Assembly (NCBI GenBank): GCA_947449535.1
Contig: CANFRP010000011.1
Span: forward strand, 1-39,591
Direction: 5' to 3'
DNA: 39,591 nt
Source of the DNA: Actinomycetota bacterium
GTDB lineage: Bacteria; Actinomycetota; Actinomycetes; Nanopelagicales; Nanopelagicaceae
Shown here: positions 17,106-26,048 of the stretch, piece after piece
How the letters are laid out: every line of letters begins with the position of its first letter
Numbering within the stretch: the stretch's first letter is position 1
The notes under the pieces: model-generated
Told to the model about the DNA's origin: nothing
What the model saw: only the letters and a program-made list of their open reading frames with translations
Databases searched by the model: none
Program-made: the position numbers and the translations under genes

Positions 17106-18767
17106 TTAGAGACCCAAATCTGCTTCGAAGCGACCTTCTTCTAGGCGTTCTTTCAAAGTCACCAAGAAGCGGGCGGCATCTGCGCCATCCACGATCCGAT
17201 GGTCGTAGGACAATCCGAGATAGACCATAGAACGGATAGCAATTTGCTCGCCGCCATCTTCGCCCTTCATAACTATTGGACGCTTAACAACTGCGCCAAG
17301 TCCAAGAATCGCAACCTGTGGTTGATTAATAATCGGTGTATCAAACAATGCGCCGCGACTACCAGTGTTAGTGATGGTAAATGTTCCGCCACCAAGCTCA
17401 TCTGGCGAGATCTTGTTATCGCGTGTGCGTGCAGCGACATCTGCAATTCGACGAGCAACGCCACCCATGTTGAGATCACCGGCATCCTTGATAACTGGAA
17501 CTAGGAGTCCGCGCTCGGTGTCGACAGCAACACCAAGGTGTTCAGCGCCGTGGTACGTGATCATCTCGCCCTCTAGTGAAGCGTTGAGAACTGGATGCTG
17601 CTTGAGCGCTTCGCAGGTAGCAACGGCAAAGAAAGGAAGATATGAAAGCTTGACGCCTTCACGCGCTTCAAAAGATGCCTTTGCACGATCGCGAAGTCGA
17701 GAAATCTTTGTGACATCTACTTCTACAACTGTCGTGAGCTGAGCAGAGACTTGAAGCGATTCGACCATGCGTGCAGCGATAACTTTGCGAAGGCGAGTCA
17801 TCTGAACTTGAGTTCCGCGAAGTGGTGAGACAGCAACTGGTGCAGCTGGCTTTGATGAAGGCGCAGAAGATTGTGCAACAGGTGCAAAAACAGCGGCCCT
17901 AGGCGCAGCAGCGAGAACATCTTCTTTACGAATTCTTCCACCGACGCCTGTGCCAGTGACGCGGGAAAGATCTACGCCATTTTCTGATGCAAGTTTGCGA
18001 ACAATCGGAGTGACATAAGCATCTGAGTTGTTTACTGACACTGATGCAGTATTCACTGGTTGAGCAGGAACTGGTGGAACCACCGCTGGTGCTGTTGGCG
18101 CGGACACCGGTGCGGACACTGGAGCTGGTTGAACTGGTGTCGCGACGCTTGCCGAACTTTCTGATGAAATCATCGCAAGTCGTGCACCAACTGGAACCGT
18201 GGAATCAACAGGAACATCTATGGAGATGAGTGTTCCGGAAACTGGTGAAGGAATTTCGGTATCAACTTTGTCAGTCGAAACTTCAAGAAGTGCTTCATCA
18301 ACGGTCACTAGATCGCCGACGTTCTTGAGCCAACGAGTAACGGTTCCTTCAGTAACTGACTCGCCAAGTGCTGGCATTGAAACGATTGTTCCACCAGATG
18401 TTGGTGTGACGGCTGCAGGTGCAGGGGCCGCGACAGGAGCGACAGGGGCTTGGACTTCAGGCAAGGCCTCGGCTTGTGGAGTTGGTTGAGCGGGAACTGG
18501 TGGAACCGGAGTATTTGTGGAACCTTCGGACACAGCAGCAATCACAGCTAACTCTGCACCAACAGCCACAGTCTGATCGATCCCGACAATAATCTTTTGA
18601 AGGACGCCCGCAACAGGTGAAGGAATCTCGGTATCTACTTTGTCAGTTGATACTTCGAGTAGCGGCTCATCAACAGCCACCATGTCGCCTTCATTCTTAA
18701 GCCAACGTGTAACTGTTCCTTCGGTGACTGATTCGCCAAGTGCTGGCATCGTTACTGAAAAAGACAT
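17106..18767 (-). CDS. sucB: 2-oxoacid dehydrogenase E2 (dihydrolipoamide acyl/succinyltransferase) with two lipoyl domains
   Basis: The protein has 553 residues. Domain order is lipoyl domain 1 (Lys43 in [11 protein letters not shown]), a Pro/Ala-rich linker, lipoyl domain 2 (Lys167 in the same motif), a second Pro/Ala/Val linker, an E3-binding domain (about 251-287, [19 protein letters not shown]) and the catalytic domain ending with YDHRIVDG (His523, Asp527). The two lipoyl domains are nearly identical around the lysine. In actinobacteria this protein (SucB/DlaT) serves both pyruvate and 2-oxoglutarate complexes, so the name sucB could equally be dlaT. An AGGAGAT ribosome site precedes the ATG. 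It lies 14 bp after lpd (E3) in an operon, but no E1 gene is in the window. Confidence 0.96.
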   Translation of the reverse strand: MSFSVTMPALGESVTEGTVTRWLKNEGDMVAVDEPLLEVSTDKVDTEIPSPVAGVLQKIIVGIDQTVAVGAELAVIAAVSEGSTNTPVPPVPAQPTPQAEALPEVQAPVAPVAAPAPAAVTPTSGGTIVSMPALGESVTEGTVTRWLKNVGDLVTVDEALLEVSTDKVDTEIPSPVSGTLISIDVPVDSTVPVGARLAMISSESSASVATPVQPAPVSAPVSAPTAPAVVPPVPAQPVNTASVSVNNSDAYVTPIVRKLASENGVDLSRVTGTGVGGRIRKEDVLAAAPRAAVFAPVAQSSAPSSKPAAPVAVSPLRGTQVQMTRLRKVIAARMVESLQVSAQLTTVVEVDVTKISRLRDRAKASFEAREGVKLSYLPFFAVATCEALKQHPVLNASLEGEMITYHGAEHLGVAVDTERGLLVPVIKDAGDLNMGGVARRIADVAARTRDNKISPDELGGGTFTITNTGSRGALFDTPIINQPQVAILGLGAVVKRPIVMKGEDGGEQIAIRSMVYLGLSYDHRIVDGADAARFLVTLKERLEEGRFEADLGL

Positions 18768-18781
18768 TGTGTTATCTCCTG

Positions 18782-20152
18782 TTACCCGTGTGCGTGAAGT
18801 GGTTTGCCTGCAAGTGCCAAGTGCGCTTCACCAACAGCTTCGGAAAGCGTTGGGTGGGCGTGAATCAAAGCAGCAACATCAGATGCTTCTGCTTCCCAGT
18901 TAAAGATGAGTTGTGCTTCGGCAAGTAATTCACCGACGCGGGCGCCGACCATGTGAATTCCAAGGACGCGACCATTGCTCTTGTCAGAGACAAGTTTTAC
19001 TGAGCCGGCAGTTTTGAGGATTTGTGCTTTACCGTTACCGGCCAAGTCGTAATTGAGCTCGACAACATCAAAGCCCAGTTCTTTCGCTCTTGCAGTTGTA
19101 AAACCAACGGAAGCAACTTCTGGCTCTGAATAAGTCACGCGCGGAACGCCATCGTAATTGATAGGGCGAGGATTGAGTCCGCCAATTTCTTCAGCAACCA
19201 AAATACCTTCGGCAAAACCAACGTGTGCTAGTTGAAGTGTGGGAATCAAATCTCCCACGGCCCAAATATTAGGAATATTTGTTCGGCATTTATCATCGAC
19301 CAGGATGTAACCGCGATCCATTGCGATGCCTTGTTCTTCATATCCAATATTTGCAGAGACCGGTCCGCGACCAACCGCCACAAGAAGAACCTCCGCCGTG
19401 AATGTTGACCCATTCTCCAAAGTAACTGTGACGCCATCGGCGCTCTTAGTTGCAGAAGCAAAGCGAGTTCCCAGTTCAAAATTAATGCCGCGCTTACGGA
19501 AGGCGCGCTCAAGCTGCTTGGAGGAAGATTCATCTTCTAGTGCAACTAGGTGAGGCAGACCCTCGATGATGGTTACTTCAGATCCAAAGGATTTCCAGAC
19601 TGATGCGAATTCGCACCCGATCACTCCGCCGCCAAGAACGATGACAGAGGCAGGGACGCGATCCATGTGGATTGCATGTTCGGAGGTGATGATTTGAACG
19701 CCATCTATTTCTAAGCCGGGAAGTGTTCGCGGATATGAACCCGTAGCAAGCACTACGTTCTTTCCGGTGTATTGCTCACCATTTACTTCAACAGTATTGG
19801 GGGAGATGAGACGGCCATGGCCTTCGACATAAGTAACGTTGCGAGATTTAACAAGTCCTTGCAGACCTTTGTGAAGGCGAGCGACGACGCCGTCTTTATA
19901 TGAATTAACACCAGGCATATCCATCGATTTAAATTCTGTCGTAACGCCAAAATCTGATGAATGGCGCGATGAATCTGCTACTTCACCTGCGTGAAGGAGC
20001 GCTTTTGTGGGGATGCAACCGCGATGGAGGCAGGTTCCGCCAAGCTTGTCTTGCTCAATCAAAACTACTGACTGTCCGAGTTGGGATGCGCGAAGTGCAC
20101 ACGCATAGCCGCCAGATCCTCCGCCGAGGATAACAAGATCAAATTGAGCCAC
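18782..20152 (-). CDS. lpdA: Dihydrolipoyl dehydrogenase (E3)
   Basis: The protein has 456 residues. It reoxidises dihydrolipoamide with NAD+. Features are the FAD motif [13 protein letters not shown], the redox disulfide [13 protein letters not shown] (Cys41, Cys46), an NAD motif [16 protein letters not shown], the second FAD contact [10 protein letters not shown], and the C-terminal base HAHPTLSE (His433, Glu438). The start is GTG at 20152. Either a GAGAGG ribosome site or a leaderless TAGAGA plus 7 nt could drive it. It heads the operon lpd-E2-epimerase, and it can also serve the glycine cleavage system represented by gcvT nearby. Confidence 0.97.
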   Translation of the reverse strand: MAQFDLVILGGGSGGYACALRASQLGQSVVLIEQDKLGGTCLHRGCIPTKALLHAGEVADSSRHSSDFGVTTEFKSMDMPGVNSYKDGVVARLHKGLQGLVKSRNVTYVEGHGRLISPNTVEVNGEQYTGKNVVLATGSYPRTLPGLEIDGVQIITSEHAIHMDRVPASVIVLGGGVIGCEFASVWKSFGSEVTIIEGLPHLVALEDESSSKQLERAFRKRGINFELGTRFASATKSADGVTVTLENGSTFTAEVLLVAVGRGPVSANIGYEEQGIAMDRGYILVDDKCRTNIPNIWAVGDLIPTLQLAHVGFAEGILVAEEIGGLNPRPINYDGVPRVTYSEPEVASVGFTTARAKELGFDVVELNYDLAGNGKAQILKTAGSVKLVSDKSNGRVLGIHMVGARVGELLAEAQLIFNWEAEASDVAALIHAHPTLSEAVGEAHLALAGKPLHAHG

Positions 20153-20198
20153 AGTTGCCTCTCTAGAAATTCGTCTCTAACTCCCTAATCCTGCCACG

Positions 20199-20232
20199 AA
20201 AAAGGGCCCACTCTCACATCGAGAATGGGCCC
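20199..20232 (-). terminator. Rho-independent terminator downstream of pepA
   Basis: A 12 bp stem (arms 20221-20232 and 20204-20215, GGGCCCATTCTC paired with GAGAGTGGGCCC, one G-T pair) has a 5 nt loop and is followed by TTTTT on the minus strand. It separates pepA from lpd. Confidence 0.9.
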
Positions 20233-20262
20233 ATAAGCGTGATTCAGCCGACTAGGCGGCCC

Positions 20263-21747
20263 CTATTTCTGGAGTTCCATCAATGTGACAAGTGAGCGAA
20301 GAGCGATACCTGTTCCACCGACTGGGGTGTAGCCGTGGGCGGTGCGCTCGTTATACGCCGGTCCGGCGATATCTAGGTGGAGCCAAGGAATTTCTGGATC
20401 GACAAACTCCTTGAGAAAGAGACCTGCGACCAACATTCCGCCCATGCGATCACCAATATTTGCAAGATCGGCAACCGGTGAATCGATTGATGCGCGCAAC
20501 TCTTCAGGTAGTGGCATTGGCCAGAACTGTTCACCGGCAAGGTTTGCGGCAGTGAGGAATTGACCGGAAAACTTCTCATCATTTGTCATGACGGCGCTGG
20601 TACGTGTTCCAAGTGCCACTACTTGGGCACCAGTCAACGTTGCGACATCGATAATGCCATCTAGCCCTCCGGCCTTTTTACCTACCTCAAGTGCGCGTTG
20701 CAATCCGTCGGCCAAGACCAATCGACCTTCAGCATCCGGGTTAAGTACCTCAACAGTTTTGCCGCCGTAGATAGTGATGATGTCGGATGGTCGAGTAGCG
20801 GTATCTGATGGCATATTTTCGGCAAGTGGTGCCCAAGCATCGATGGCAACCGGAAGCTTTAATTGAGCGATTGCAAATGTTGCGGCAATGACTGCTGCCG
20901 CACCTGACATATCACTCTTCATCGCTTCCATACCTGCAGCTGGCTTAAGTGCCAAACCGCCAGTATCAAATGTGATTCCCTTGCCGACAAAAGCAAATCG
21001 CTTCTTCGCTTTAGCGGGTGAATAACTAACGTGAAGCAGGCGCGGCGGATTGGCTGAGCCCTGGCCCACACCAACAATTCCACCGTAACCCTTTGATTTC
21101 AAAGTTACTTCGGTCAGTATTTCGACTTTGAGTCCAAGTGATGTCGCTATCTTCTTCATGCGTTGGGAGAACGAGTCTGGTGTTAAGTGACTTGGTGGAG
21201 TATTAATCAGATCGCGCACTACGGCAGATTGCTCAGCAATAATTTCCGCGCGCTTGATTACTTTCTTGGCATCTTCATTCTTAGATAGATGTGAAACGAT
21301 ATTTACATTCTTCAAACCTGGCTTATTTTCGACAAGGGAGGCGACGCGAAACTCATTGAAGGTATAGGCGCCAAGTGCCGCGCCTTCTGCAATTGCGCCA
21401 AGTTCCAGTGACGATTTATGCGGCAGAGCAAAGGATGCTGATTCATGACCGGTAAGAGCTCGCGCAGCCGAGCCAGCGGCTCGACGGAGCGCTTCATGAG
21501 TGAGAACTTTCTTTCCGTCACCCAGACCAGTGAAGAGAATTACCTTGGGAGAAGTAAAAGGAACTTTGGTGATCTCATCAGCCGCACCAGATGCGCCAAG
21601 ATCCTTGAGAATGGCGGAAAGTGTCGCGATGTTATTCGCGGTCAATCCAGAATCTGCGCTCTCAATATGTAGCGCTGCTCCCTTCTTGGACACTCCAAGA
21701 ACGAGAACTTCGGGGGCAGGTTTGGCGATCAATTTCACGGATGTCAT
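20263..21747 (-). CDS. pepA: Leucyl (cytosol) aminopeptidase, M17
   Basis: The protein has 494 residues. It removes N-terminal residues from peptides with two metal ions. The catalytic C-terminal domain shows GKGITFDTGGLALKP (Lys256, Asp261), KSDMSGAAAV (Asp279), and the M17 signature NPDAEGRLVLAD (336-347; Asp338, Glu340, Arg342). The N-terminal domain is the usual variable alpha/beta module. A leaderless promoter TAGGCT plus 7 nt fits the ATG at 21747. It diverges from gcvT across only 50 bp, and the pair repeats the pepB/gcvT proximity seen in mycobacteria. Confidence 0.97.
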   Translation of the reverse strand: MTSVKLIAKPAPEVLVLGVSKKGAALHIESADSGLTANNIATLSAILKDLGASGAADEITKVPFTSPKVILFTGLGDGKKVLTHEALRRAAGSAARALTGHESASFALPHKSSLELGAIAEGAALGAYTFNEFRVASLVENKPGLKNVNIVSHLSKNEDAKKVIKRAEIIAEQSAVVRDLINTPPSHLTPDSFSQRMKKIATSLGLKVEILTEVTLKSKGYGGIVGVGQGSANPPRLLHVSYSPAKAKKRFAFVGKGITFDTGGLALKPAAGMEAMKSDMSGAAAVIAATFAIAQLKLPVAIDAWAPLAENMPSDTATRPSDIITIYGGKTVEVLNPDAEGRLVLADGLQRALEVGKKAGGLDGIIDVATLTGAQVVALGTRTSAVMTNDEKFSGQFLTAANLAGEQFWPMPLPEELRASIDSPVADLANIGDRMGGMLVAGLFLKEFVDPEIPWLHLDIAGPAYNERTAHGYTPVGGTGIALRSLVTLMELQK

Positions 21748-21754
21748 GTCCGTA

Positions 21755-21760
21755 AGCCTA
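21755..21760 (-). promoter_or_regulatory. -10 element for leaderless pepA
   Basis: TAGGCT on the minus strand lies 7 nt before the ATG at 21747; no ribosome-binding site is present. Confidence 0.65.
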
Positions 21761-21785
21761 CGACACTGGGGAGGGAATCCCCCGA

Positions 21786-21791
21786 TAGGTT
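21786..21791 (+). promoter_or_regulatory. -10 element for leaderless gcvT
   Basis: TAGGTT lies 6 nt before ATG 21798; no ribosome-binding site is present. Back to back with the pepA promoter. Confidence 0.65.
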
Positions 21792-21797
21792 ACCGAC

Positions 21798-22916
21798 ATG
21801 AAATCGCCCCTTTATGACTGGCACGTTGCGGCCGATGCAAAACTCGCTGACTTTGGTGGCTGGGATATGCCGATCGAATATTCAAAGGGAATCTCGCCAG
21901 ATTTTCCCGGAGGTGTGCTCGCTGAGCATTTAGCGGTTCGTGAACGAGTCGGGCTGTTTGATGTCTCGCACTTAGGAAAAATGTCTGTCAAAGGCGCTGG
22001 CGCGCGCGATTTCGTAAACTCCATTCTCACTAATGATCTCGCCAAAATCTCTAATGGAAGCGCCCAGTACAACTTGTTATGCAATCCGCAAGGCGGAGTG
22101 ATCGATGATTTGATTGTCTATCAAATTGCGGAAGATGACATTTTTATTATTCCTAATGCCGCCAATTGTGCTGATGTTGTCGCGGTTTTCGCAGCAAAAG
22201 CACCAACCACAATTGAAGTAAAGAACTTGCATGAGTCCTATGGCGTGCTTGCGATTCAAGGTCCACTAACTCATTCAGTAATGACAAAGCTCGGTCTCCA
22301 TCTCGAACTTGATTACATGGCATTTACAAAACTGAGAATCCCTGGCCATGAATCACTTGGCGAAGTAATTATTTGTCGCACGGGATATACCGGCGAGGCT
22401 GGGTATGAACTTTTGCCACAGTGGGGCGCGGCCCTTGATCTTTGGAAAATTCTGGTCGCCCAAGTATCAGCAGTTGGTGGACGCGTTTGCGGATTGGGAT
22501 CGCGAGACACGCTACGCACAGAGATGGGTTACCCCTTGCATGGGCATGAGCTCTCACTCGATATTTCACCACTCCAAGCAAGTGCTGGCTGGGCAGTTGC
22601 CTTGGATAAAGTGAATTTTGAAGGCAAGAACGCACTTGCAGCGGAGAAGCAAGTTGGAGTGAAAAGAATTTCACGTCCGCTCCTTTGCAGCGATCGAGGA
22701 ATTCCTCGTGCTGGTATGAGCGTTCTCAATTCTGATGGCGAGGTGATTGGTGAAGTCACAAGTGGAACGTTCTCACCTACTCTAAAAACTGGGATAGCTC
22801 TGGCTCTGATCAACCCGGAATACAAAGTCGGGAGCGAAGTAACAATCGATGTACGGGGTCGCGCCAGCACCGCAACTGTCGTCAAACTTCCTTTTGTGGA
22901 ATCTCGCGTTCGCTAG
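21798..22916 (+). CDS. gcvT: Aminomethyltransferase, glycine cleavage system T protein
   Basis: The protein has 372 residues. It transfers the methylene group from the aminomethyl-lipoyl H protein to tetrahydrofolate, releasing ammonia. The sequence shows DVSHLGKMSVKGAGA near the N-terminus, GGVIDDLIVYQ, the highly conserved RTGYTGEAGYEL and GLGSRDTLRTEMGYPL folate-site motifs, and a C-terminal barrel domain (GEVTSGTFSPTL). No gcvH or gcvP lies in the window, so the system is dispersed. The mRNA is likely leaderless. The last 35 bp overlap the end of the ABC ATPase gene on the opposite strand. Confidence 0.96.
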   Translation: MKSPLYDWHVAADAKLADFGGWDMPIEYSKGISPDFPGGVLAEHLAVRERVGLFDVSHLGKMSVKGAGARDFVNSILTNDLAKISNGSAQYNLLCNPQGGVIDDLIVYQIAEDDIFIIPNAANCADVVAVFAAKAPTTIEVKNLHESYGVLAIQGPLTHSVMTKLGLHLELDYMAFTKLRIPGHESLGEVIICRTGYTGEAGYELLPQWGAALDLWKILVAQVSAVGGRVCGLGSRDTLRTEMGYPLHGHELSLDISPLQASAGWAVALDKVNFEGKNALAAEKQVGVKRISRPLLCSDRGIPRAGMSVLNSDGEVIGEVTSGTFSPTLKTGIALALINPEYKVGSEVTIDVRGRASTATVVKLPFVESRVR

Positions 22917-23667
22917 AACTATCTTTTGCAGCCACAATTACTGGCCGTCCGCTATCTAAGGTATACACACTGATGCGATTGTCGAAGGCATCTTTGAGCT
23001 CAGGGGAGTGAATAACTTCGCTGACCGGGCCGGAGAGTGAGACGCGACCATCGCGCATGACCACAATATTTTCGGCATACATCGCAGCCAAAGTAATATC
23101 GTGCATCGTTGAAATAATTGTTACGCCACGATCTTTGAGCATCTCAATATTGTTGAGAACTGCAATCTGATGATGCAGATCCAAAGCGCTTGTCGGCTCA
23201 TCCAGCAAGATAAGTTCTGGCTCTTGCGCCAATGCGCGTGCAATCAGTGCCCGTTGCATCTCTCCGCCCGAGAGTTGGATAACTAGTTGAGATTGCATTC
23301 CAAATAATTGTGTCTGTCGCAGAATTTCAGAGACCAGGGCCCGACTCTTTGTGCTCTCTTTGCCCCAGCCATCGCGTTTGGATCGACCGAGCATGACGTA
23401 TTCAGCAACGCTCATGCCACTGGGAATTTGTGGTGATTGTGGAACGAAGGCGACATTCCGCTTGGAATCCTTAAAAACTTCCACACCGTTATCTTTTATC
23501 GTGCCGGAATAGGCGTTCATTCCAAGGAGTGCTTTGAGAAGAGTTGTTTTGCCGGCGCCATTGGGTCCGACAAGACATGTCCACTTTCCTCGTGGAATTG
23601 AGACCGAGATATCGCGCAAAATTTCTCGAGCTCCCGCGCGCACGGTCAAGTCTTGAATCTCAATCAT
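22882..23667 (-). CDS. btuD: Cobalamin ABC transporter ATP-binding protein (BtuD/FecE type)
   Basis: The protein has 261 residues. Walker A is GPNGAGKTTLLK (about 36-47), the Q-loop is VAFVPQSPQ, the signature is LSGGEMQRALIARAL, Walker B is LILLDEPTSALD and the H-loop is ISTMHD. It belongs to the FecCD/BtuCD group that powers uptake of B12, siderophores or haem. The cobalamin riboswitch upstream of the operon makes B12 or a corrinoid precursor the best substrate. Its ATG shares one base with the permease stop codon, so translation is coupled. The 3' end overlaps gcvT tail to tail. Confidence 0.92.
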   Translation of the reverse strand: MIEIQDLTVRAGAREILRDISVSIPRGKWTCLVGPNGAGKTTLLKALLGMNAYSGTIKDNGVEVFKDSKRNVAFVPQSPQIPSGMSVAEYVMLGRSKRDGWGKESTKSRALVSEILRQTQLFGMQSQLVIQLSGGEMQRALIARALAQEPELILLDEPTSALDLHHQIAVLNNIEMLKDRGVTIISTMHDITLAAMYAENIVVMRDGRVSLSGPVSEVIHSPELKDAFDNRISVYTLDSGRPVIVAAKDSSSEREIPQKEV

Positions 23668-24692
23668 TAGCGAACCATCCTTCTATTGCGCAGCACAAAG
23701 AGGAAGAAGGGAGCGCCCACAAAAGCGGTAATAACTCCGATGGGAAGTTCTGCCGGGGAGAGCAATGTGCGCGCACCCAGATCTGCCAACACCAAGAAAG
23801 CTGCACCAGCAAATGCGATAGTCGCCAGAGAGCGATTTGTGACACGACGCGTGAGGCCGCGAACAAGATGCGGCACGACGATTCCGACAAAGCCAATCAA
23901 CCCACTGGCAGAAACGGCCGTCGCCGTTGCGAGTGTGGCGGCTACGACTGCAATGATGCGCAATCGATGCGGATTAATTCCGAGTGAATATGCCTCTTCA
24001 TCACTCAACATCAAGCCATCGAGCTGCTTGGAAATTGAAATCAATATTGCAATAGAGGAAAGTATGTAGATGGATGACCAACCGACAACTCTCCAATTGG
24101 CGGCAGTGAGTTCTCCCAGGATCCACGAATACACCGGGCGGAGCGCATCGCTATGGCGTTGTTGGAGATAGGTTTGGATTGCCGTAGCAAAGGATCCAAC
24201 AGCAATTCCAGAGAGCAATAAAGTATTTGGTTCTGCAAAGAACTTTCCAGAAATGAAGAAGCTCGTCAAAACCGCGAGTATCCCGCCCACGAAGGAGAAG
24301 ATGGGAAGCAATCCATAAACATTTCCACCAGTTGTGGTGAATGCAAGGGTCGCACCGAGTCCGGCTCCGGCTGCGACGCCCAGCAAGTATGGGTCGGCCA
24401 GTGGATTGCGGAACACTGTTTGATAGACCGCTCCACTTGTTGCAAGTGCGCCACCTACTAGCGCAGCCAAAATAACTCGTGGTAGCCGAAGATCCAACAA
24501 GAGTGTGCGATCTTGACCTTTTAATCCACCTGGCGCCCCCACAAGGGTTTTAACAATCTGATCGAAGTGCAGATGGATTGGTCCAAAACTTACGCCCAAC
24601 AAGCCCACGCCAAGGAGAAGAGCCACGGCCATGGCCGTGATCTTCCAATTCCACATTCGTGAAATCGTTGTAGTGGGTGTCTGATATGTCAT
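23667..24692 (-). CDS. btuC: Cobalamin ABC transporter permease (BtuC/FecCD type)
   Basis: The protein has 341 residues with about ten membrane helices. FecCD-type landmarks are LRLPRVILAALVGGALATSGAVYQ near the first third (positions about 67-90), NPLADPYLLGVAAGAGLGA, the ATPase-coupling loop EEAYSLGINPHRLR, and GLIGFVGIVVPHLVRGLT. Each of these is typical of B12/siderophore permeases that work as homodimers. Its ATG directly abuts the stop codon of the binding-protein gene. The likely substrate is inferred from the riboswitch. Confidence 0.93.
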   Translation of the reverse strand: MTYQTPTTTISRMWNWKITAMAVALLLGVGLLGVSFGPIHLHFDQIVKTLVGAPGGLKGQDRTLLLDLRLPRVILAALVGGALATSGAVYQTVFRNPLADPYLLGVAAGAGLGATLAFTTTGGNVYGLLPIFSFVGGILAVLTSFFISGKFFAEPNTLLLSGIAVGSFATAIQTYLQQRHSDALRPVYSWILGELTAANWRVVGWSSIYILSSIAILISISKQLDGLMLSDEEAYSLGINPHRLRIIAVVAATLATATAVSASGLIGFVGIVVPHLVRGLTRRVTNRSLATIAFAGAAFLVLADLGARTLLSPAELPIGVITAFVGAPFFLFVLRNRRMVR

Positions 24693-25544
24693 TTACTTTA
24701 TGGGAGCAATCGCGGTTGCTATAAATTGATAGAAATCGACTAGGCGAGGTCCCCAACGAGAAGGGATATCTGCCGGCAGGGAGACAATATTCTTTTTTGT
24801 TACCGCAGCGATCTTGGACCACCCGGCACGCTTCTTGATGGTCGCGAGTGATTCACCATATTCAGCGTCGGCCAAGAAGATCACCGATGGGTTCGCCTTA
24901 ATGATGTATTCGCTCTGCAATTGCGGATATCCGGCGTCATCAGCTTTGGATGCTTTATCTGCAATATTCGCCAAATTGAAATCTTTATACACTCGGCCGA
25001 TAAATGTGGAAGAGGTAGCTGAATAGAGCGTGTTATCTAGCTCATGGAAGAAGGTGATGGCTTTCTTCTTCCGGGATTTGTTGATGATCGATGCTATTTG
25101 CTTCTTCATATTCACAACAAGAGTTTTTGCCTCTGTACTCCGACCGACTTTGGCGCCTAAGCCATCAATTTCGCTATAAGCCTCGGTGAGATTATTGGGA
25201 GCAGTCTCAAAGTAAACCGCAATTCCTAAAGTCTCCAGTGCGCTCTTCACGGCATCAGCTTTTGTGGCAGTTGAGTTGAGAATTACCAAGTCAGGATGGA
25301 AGGCAGCGATCGCTTCCACATTGGGATTAAATGCACTCAATTTTGTGACTGGCGCAGTGGCGGGAAATGTAGATAGATCATCAACTGCAATGACTTGAGC
25401 GCCGGCTCCGATTGCAAAGAGATCTTCCGTGGCGCTGGGAGATAAGCAGACAATTCGCTCGGGAATTGAAACGGCCTGTGCACTTGGCGAAAAAATAATG
25501 GTGCAAAAAATAAGAGCTGATAGCGCAGCGATCCTTTTAAACAT
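24693..25544 (-). CDS. btuF: Cobalamin ABC transporter substrate-binding protein (BtuF type)
   Basis: The protein has 283 residues. A signal peptide (about 1-24, ending SPSAQA) precedes a helical-backbone metal/B12-binding fold. The N-lobe has RIVCLSPSATEDLFAIGAGAQVIAVDD and VEAIAAFHPDLVILN, both typical of BtuF, followed by a long bridging helix. No convincing lipobox cysteine is present (Cys14 is preceded by Phe), although solute-binding proteins of monoderm bacteria are usually lipidated. The ribosome site AAGGAG lies 9 nt upstream (GAGAG and T7 follow before ATG) and is buried in the regulatory hairpin of the cobalamin riboswitch. First gene of the operon. Confidence 0.9.
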   Translation of the reverse strand: MFKRIAALSALIFCTIIFSPSAQAVSIPERIVCLSPSATEDLFAIGAGAQVIAVDDLSTFPATAPVTKLSAFNPNVEAIAAFHPDLVILNSTATKADAVKSALETLGIAVYFETAPNNLTEAYSEIDGLGAKVGRSTEAKTLVVNMKKQIASIINKSRKKKAITFFHELDNTLYSATSSTFIGRVYKDFNLANIADKASKADDAGYPQLQSEYIIKANPSVIFLADAEYGESLATIKKRAGWSKIAAVTKKNIVSLPADIPSRWGPRLVDFYQFIATAIAPIK

Positions 25545-25572
25545 AAAAAAACTCTCCTTAAAATAAGGAGAG
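25545..25572 (-). terminator. Riboswitch expression platform: terminator-like hairpin that also buries the ribosome site
   Basis: A perfect 9 bp stem (CTCTCCTTA with TAAGGAGAG, 3 nt loop) is followed by seven T residues and then the btuF ATG at 25544. The 3' arm is the AAGGAG ribosome site itself. It could therefore block translation and also terminate transcription. Confidence 0.8.
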
Positions 25573-25574
25573 AA

Positions 25575-25757
25575 AGTCTGGACTCTAAGAAAAATCTATA
25601 GGAGCCCAACCTTCCTCCGAGGTTGGATACTTCAGCTTTGGGTTAGGCGACCTGGCTCAGATCTTTCGATCATTACAGTTGCGGGACAGCGCCGGGATCT
25701 CACCGGACTTCGCTAAACGCATTGCTACTAGTGGGAGAGAACTCTCGCTAGCGGGTG
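25575..25757 (-). ncRNA. Cobalamin (B12) riboswitch
   Basis: On the minus strand the conserved core is present: GTCCGGTGAGATCCCGGCGC, then TGTCCCGCAACTGTAA, and the B12 box variant AGCCAGGTCGCC (25646-25657). A further strong hairpin (CCAACCT with AGGTTGG, 25606-25626) lies between the aptamer and the expression platform. It controls the btuF-btuC-btuD operon: bound cobalamin should reduce expression. The 5' boundary is approximate. Confidence 0.93.
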
Positions 25758-25758
25758 A

Positions 25759-25764
25759 AAAGTA
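25759..25764 (-). promoter_or_regulatory. Possible -10 element for the riboswitch transcript
   Basis: TACTTT on the minus strand lies just before the first stem of the riboswitch and just after the stop codon of the small exported protein gene. Read-through from that gene is an alternative. Confidence 0.35.
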
Positions 25765-25773
25765 GCACAGAGA

Positions 25774-26031
25774 TTAAGAGTTACCCTCGTTCTGCTTCTT
25801 TTTTGAGCGAGTCTGGCCAACTTTGTAAGCTAGGCCAATTGCGATTACTACAGCGCCACCGAGCACCGCGAATTGAATTCCTTCAACGCGCTCGTGGCTT
25901 CCTTCTACATGTGGGCGCTCTGAGGTCTCAGGATTTTTTGGACCATCATCTGCCATTGCACTTAATGAGAAGGTGGCTGGCAAAATTGTGGCGGCGAAGA
26001 AGATAGTTGCCGCAAGAGGCTTTAATTTCAT
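25774..26031 (-). CDS. Small exported/membrane protein of unknown family
   Basis: The protein has 85 residues. A signal peptide or first helix (about 5-24, with possible cleavage near SAMA-DDG) leads to a short acidic, His-containing extracytoplasmic segment (ERPHVEGSHERVEG). One membrane helix (FAVLGGAVVIAIGLAYKVG, about 53-71) and a Lys/Arg-rich cytoplasmic tail (RSKKKQNEG) follow. The gene is well supported by the leaderless signature TACTAT plus 7 nt at its ATG and by its snug fit between neighbours. It ends only 10 bp before the B12 riboswitch promoter candidate and is read in the same direction as the uptake operon. A cobalt or corrinoid-related role is possible but unproven; it does not match CbtB or CbiN as I know them. 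Confidence 0.65.
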   Translation of the reverse strand: MKLKPLAATIFFAATILPATFSLSAMADDGPKNPETSERPHVEGSHERVEGIQFAVLGGAVVIAIGLAYKVGQTRSKKKQNEGNS

Positions 26032-26038
26032 ACCCCAG

Positions 26039-26044
26039 ATAGTA
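26039..26044 (-). promoter_or_regulatory. -10 element for leaderless small membrane protein gene
   Basis: TACTAT on the minus strand, 7 nt before the ATG at 26031. It shares two base pairs with the -10 of the opposing reductase gene. Confidence 0.6.
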
Positions 26045-26048
26045 CGCT
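26043..26048 (+). promoter_or_regulatory. -10 element for leaderless aldo/keto reductase gene
   Basis: TACGCT lies 7 nt before ATG 26056; the whole divergent gap is 24 bp. Confidence 0.55.

Noticed and set aside
18044-18489. Frames opposite the E2 linker region
   Set aside because: They arise from the repetitive Pro/Ala/Val-rich linker of the lipoyl-domain protein and are not genes.
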